A stretch of DNA of 64,000 nucleotides from Microbacterium pygmaeum. GTDB taxonomy: Bacteria; Actinomycetota; Actinomycetes; Actinomycetales; Microbacteriaceae. Every line of letters begins with the position of its first letter. Within the stretch, counting starts at the first letter, position 1. Of this stretch, positions 61,857-64,000 are shown one piece after another. Both the position numbers and the translations under genes were made by a program. Below the pieces are notes generated by a model. That model worked only from the letters and a program-made list of their open reading frames with translations, ran no database searches and was not told the DNA's origin. The DNA lies in assembly GCF_900100885.1 (NCBI RefSeq), contig NZ_LT629692.1, positions 2,046,001 through 2,110,000 on the forward strand. Reading direction: 5' to 3'.

Positions 61857-62801
61857 TCAACGCGGATTGTGACGCAACGTGCGCAGCAGCGCGAACTCAC
61901 GCGGGCGAACCGTTGTCAGCCCCGCGGCATGCAGCTTGTCGCCGAGCGGCGAACTTCGCAGCGTGTCAGCCCAGTCCCAGCGGGCGAATCCGCCCTCGTG
62001 GCGGCGCAACCGGTCCTCGCGGATCTTCTCCCGCACGAAGTGCGCTTTCGCGCTCTCCGGATCGTGGGCGTCGTACTTCCCGTACCCGTCGGACTCGGCG
62101 ACGATCCGGCGGCGCCGGAAGTAGAAGTCGGATCGGTCCCGGGCGCCCTCGTGGAAGAACTCGACCTGCAGCTCCGGCGCTTCGAAACCCAGCCATTCGA
62201 TCACGGCGCGACTGACTGACTCGCCCACCGACTCGGCGGTCGCCGTCGCGCGCGCGTCGATCCAATCGAGTTGCCTCAGGCCTCGCCGGTCGGCGCGCTC
62301 CCGCCCCATCACGCCGAAGGTGGGTGTGCCGTTCAACGCCGTCTGGGAGCGCAGCGCCTTGTCCGCGACCGCGAGCGCGAACGCCGGCGGCAGCACTCGG
62401 CACAGCGCCAGCGCGGTGTCCACGTAGCTCGTCGTGCTCACGCCGCCGGTCGTCATCACCTCGAGGTCGTCGCTCGTCGCATGCACGACGACATCGCCGT
62501 AGCGGCGAGACTTCCCGCTCGAGTCGACGACGTGAATGTCGCGCGGTTCGCCGAAGAGCGGCACTCCGAGGCGGACCGCCGCAGACTCCAGGCAGAACAC
62601 CGGTGCATCCCACATCAACGCAAGGGCTTCGACGCGGGCCGCGTAGCGCTCCCACGGCTTCATGCCCGCCCACACCTTCGCTTCGAGGTAGACGCCGCGC
62701 CGCACCTGATGCAACTCCGCATCACGTCGATACGGGCGGCGCAGAAGTGGGGCATCCCGGGTGAGGAAGAAGGGCAGCCCATCGCGCACGTCGTCGACCA
62801 T
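61857..62801 (-). CDS. DUF559-type (AbiEi-like/endonuclease-fold) protein, copy 2
   Basis: A 314-residue protein of the same two-part design as 47762-48655, only distantly similar to it. An AbiEi-like N-terminal half (LHQVRRGVYLEAKVW, then PVFCLESAAVRLGVPLFGEP) precedes a nuclease-like C-terminal half with RSDFYFRRRRIVAESDGYGKYD, where Asp and E-x-D stand as in PD-(D/E)XK folds. Function unknown: a defence, housekeeping nuclease or selfish role are all possible. ATG 62801 is chosen because the sequence upstream is repeat DNA that happens to be open. It is flanked by palindromic repeats on both sides. Confidence 0.72.
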   Translation of the reverse strand: MVDDVRDGLPFFLTRDAPLLRRPYRRDAELHQVRRGVYLEAKVWAGMKPWERYAARVEALALMWDAPVFCLESAAVRLGVPLFGEPRDIHVVDSSGKSRRYGDVVVHATSDDLEVMTTGGVSTTSYVDTALALCRVLPPAFALAVADKALRSQTALNGTPTFGVMGRERADRRGLRQLDWIDARATATAESVGESVSRAVIEWLGFEAPELQVEFFHEGARDRSDFYFRRRRIVAESDGYGKYDAHDPESAKAHFVREKIREDRLRRHEGGFARWDWADTLRSSPLGDKLHAAGLTTVRPREFALLRTLRHNPR

Positions 62802-62908
62802 GCAGACACTCTCCGTCGTCGCCGGGCACGCGGCAGAGATCCTGTCCTCGATGTGCGGAGTTCGGCAGCGCGGGCATGCTGTGCAGGAATCGGCGTGCGT
62901 CGCTGATT

Positions 62909-62982
62909 CGCCGAGACCGGGCACTTCGCGCCAGAACCGTGTGCGCGGGACCGGGTCTGGGTGCGAAGCGCCGGTCTCGGCG
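62909..62982. repeat. 74-bp imperfect palindromic element, copy B
   Basis: The ends CGCCGAGACCGG (62909-62920) and CCGGTCTCGGCG (62971-62982) are perfect inverted repeats of 12 bp; further in, CTTCGC pairs with GCGAAG. Same length and about three quarters identity with copy C at 63084-63157. Confidence 0.8.
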
Positions 62983-63083
62983 CCAGAGGGGGGACGGATG
63001 CCGCGTGGCTCCGGCGCGCCGGAGGTGCGCGGCGTGTCGGGCTCGGCGCCCCCGTCGGCGCTGGCGCCGGCGCTGCCGGATGT

Positions 63084-63157
63084 CGCCGAGACCCGGTACT
63101 TCGCGCGAGATCCGGGTGCACGGCGCCTGGTCTGGGCGCGCAACACTGGTCTCGCCG
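63084..63157. repeat. 74-bp palindromic element, copy C
   Basis: Aligns base for base with copy B in direct orientation: shared CGCCGAGACC end, ACTTCGCGC block, GTGC and GGTCTGGG blocks, and GGTCTCG end. Its right part overlaps the first unit of the 57-bp tandem repeat, which may have arisen from it. Confidence 0.75.
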
Positions 63158-63299
63158 CCAGGGGAGCGGATGCCGCGCTGGACGGGGTCTGGGCGCGCAA
63201 CACTGGTCTCGCCGCCAGGGGAGCGGATGCCGGGCGGCACGGGATCTGGGCGCGCAGGCCCCGGTCTGGCCGACCCAGGGGAGCGGATGCCGCGCGGCT
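63129..63299. repeat. 57-bp tandem repeat, three units
   Basis: Units start at 63129, 63186 and 63243. The first 46 bases of units 1 and 2 are identical, with three mismatches in the last 11. Unit 3 is diverged, with a 3-bp indel. A further degenerate unit lies at about 62953-63010. Each contains GGTCTGGGCGCGCA and CAGGGGAGCGGATGCCG. The array ends on the stop codon of the CPBP gene. Confidence 0.85.
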
Positions 63300-64000
63300 A
63301 CGGCGCCCCGGAGGGCGAGGGCGTCGGGGTGCCGGTCGAGGACGGCGCGGGCGCGAAGACCGCGGGCCAGAGCGCGGCGGCGAGCGGGTAGCCGACGAAC
63401 GCGACGATATCCAGCAGGGTGTGGGCGATCACGAGCGGCATGATCCGCCCCCACCGGCGGTAGCACCAGCCGAAGACGACGCCCATCACGAAGTTGCCGA
63501 CGATCGCTCCGACGCCCTGGTATGCGTGATACGCCCCGCGCAGCGCTGCCGTCGAGAGGATGATCGCCCACCACGACCAGCCCAGGCGACGCAGCCGGTC
63601 GAACAGGTACGCGATGAAGATGACCTCTTCGGTGAGCCCGGCCCGGACCGCCGAGAGCACGAGGAGCGGCACGATCCACCACGCCGAATCCAGGGGCGAG
63701 GCGACGACGGCGACGTTGAGCCCCAGCATCCGGGCTCCCGCGTACAGGGCGAGGCCGGGGATGCCGATGACGGCCGCGAGCAGGAAGCCGCGGCCCAGAT
63801 CCCCGCCGAACCGGCTGAAGTCCAGGCCGATGCGCCGCAGCGCGTTCTGACCCGGTTCCCACAGCAGGTAGACCACCATCGCGACCAGCGCCAGCCCGAA
63901 GAAGATGCCGAGGAACTGGTAGAGCACGTTCCAGAGCGCTTCCGCATCGCGGTTCGGGTTCAGCTGCGTCTGCTGCTGGCCGATGGGCGTGCTGCGCAGC
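63298..64000 (-). CDS. CPBP (Abi/CAAX-protease-like) intramembrane metalloprotease, 5' end beyond window
   Basis: Coding continues to base 64000, so the N-terminus is missing. The visible part (about 233 residues) has six hydrophobic helices and the CPBP motifs: motif 1 AGLTEEVIFIAYLFDRLRR with the Glu pair, motif 2 RGAYHAYQG with His, motif 3 HTLLDIVAF with His and Asp. The usual Arg after the Glu pair (EExxFR) is replaced by Ala. Members act in bacteriocin immunity or membrane-protein cleavage; the role here is unknown. A Ser/Thr/Pro-rich tail (SSTGTPTPSPSGAP) ends next to the tandem repeat. Confidence 0.85.
   Translation of the reverse strand, partial: LRSTPIGQQQTQLNPNRDAEALWNVLYQFLGIFFGLALVAMVVYLLWEPGQNALRRIGLDFSRFGGDLGRGFLLAAVIGIPGLALYAGARMLGLNVAVVASPLDSAWWIVPLLVLSAVRAGLTEEVIFIAYLFDRLRRLGWSWWAIILSTAALRGAYHAYQGVGAIVGNFVMGVVFGWCYRRWGRIMPLVIAHTLLDIVAFVGYPLAAALWPAVFAPAPSSTGTPTPSPSGAP

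Larger units (their letters stand above)
62802..63297. other. 496-bp repeat-rich intergenic region
   Basis: No gene is supported here. Open frames on the minus strand run through it only because its repeat unit is 57 bp (19 codons) long. Their translations are low-complexity Arg/Pro/Cys/His repeats. The region holds palindromic elements B and C and a tandem repeat, described separately. Confidence 0.75.

Noticed and set aside
58753..61860. 1035-codon open frame on the minus strand opposite gcvP
   Set aside because: It is antisense to a fully recognisable glycine dehydrogenase. Its translation is Arg/His/Asp/Gly-biased and family-free, as expected for the complement of high-GC3 coding DNA.
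63129..63299. Possible CRISPR array
   Set aside because: Units are directly abutting with no unique spacers, repeat length is 57 bp, and no cas genes are in the window.
62660..63862. 400-codon minus-strand frame through the tandem repeats
   Set aside because: It stays open because the repeat unit is 57 bp. The product is repetitive Arg/Pro/Cys/His sequence and overlaps two real genes.

Overview
The window is about 70% G+C, gene-dense, and reads as ordinary chromosome of an actinobacterium, most likely a Microbacterium or close relative in Microbacteriaceae. Grounds for this are the family-restricted hypotheticals (DUF4245, DUF4307 and DUF6264 proteins), the 6C small RNA, the DUF-rich neighbourhoods, frequent GTG starts, many GTGA/ATGA gene overlaps, and many start codons that sit about 6 nt behind a TANNNT hexamer (the -10 arrangement of leaderless mRNAs). 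No prophage, insertion sequence or CRISPR array was seen.

Layout. 1-5256: end of an NDH-2 gene, a tRNA with a UAA anticodon, a fold-III PLP enzyme coupled to an FAD sugar-lactone oxidase, then lemA and htpX. 5256-9809: two AlkZ/YcaQ-like DNA-glycosylase relatives, an anchored hypothetical and an AI-2E-type permease. 9806-16790: ilvA, greA, DUF4307, a small membrane protein, a hemolysin-III protein, uppS, a class V aminotransferase and phoH, closed by a strong terminator. 16980-23198: 6C RNA, an OmpR/HisK two-component pair, fumC, beta-carbonic anhydrase, DUF4245, xseB and xseA. 23273-36192: ispH, DUF6264, an ECF sigma and anti-sigma pair, MOSC, fba diverging from glpX, rmuC, an exonuclease, a methyltransferase, ychF, a hydrolase-fold protein without its nucleophile, a mini-LysR, gntK, DUF72 and an NTF2-like protein. 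36329-45533: a GH15 enzyme, an SDR, a third AlkZ-like paralog, an SHOCT protein, an Fpg/Nei glycosylase, a leaderless Cys-rich 42-residue ORF overlapping a membrane protein, a CMD-family protein, an MFS exporter and a DUF1345 protein. 45577-49799: an ABC exporter, a DUF559-type gene bracketed by a repeated palindrome, and a glycosyltransferase. 49828-55588: a complete de novo NAD operon (nrtR-nadA-nadB-nadC-cysteine desulfurase) with two palindromic operator candidates. 55741-61677: a MarP-like protease, then a tandem glycine riboswitch driving gcvT-gcvH-gcvP. 61739-64000: a second DUF559-type gene flanked by 74-76 bp palindromic repeats and a 57-bp minisatellite, then a CPBP membrane protease cut by the window edge.

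How the parts work together. The best-supported regulatory circuits are the glycine riboswitch over the glycine cleavage genes and the NrtR autoregulated NAD operon, in which the desulfurase probably supplies sulfur for the NadA Fe-S cluster. fba and glpX are paired divergently for glycolysis and gluconeogenesis. DNA repair is well represented: three AlkZ/YcaQ relatives, Fpg/Nei, exonuclease VII, RmuC and an epsilon-like exonuclease.

Most interesting for follow-up: the repeat-flanked DUF559-type genes (47.7-48.8 kb and 61.7-63.3 kb), the leaderless polycysteine ORF at 41550, the three-way divergence of the AlkZ catalytic motif, and the UAA tRNA with a short variable loop.
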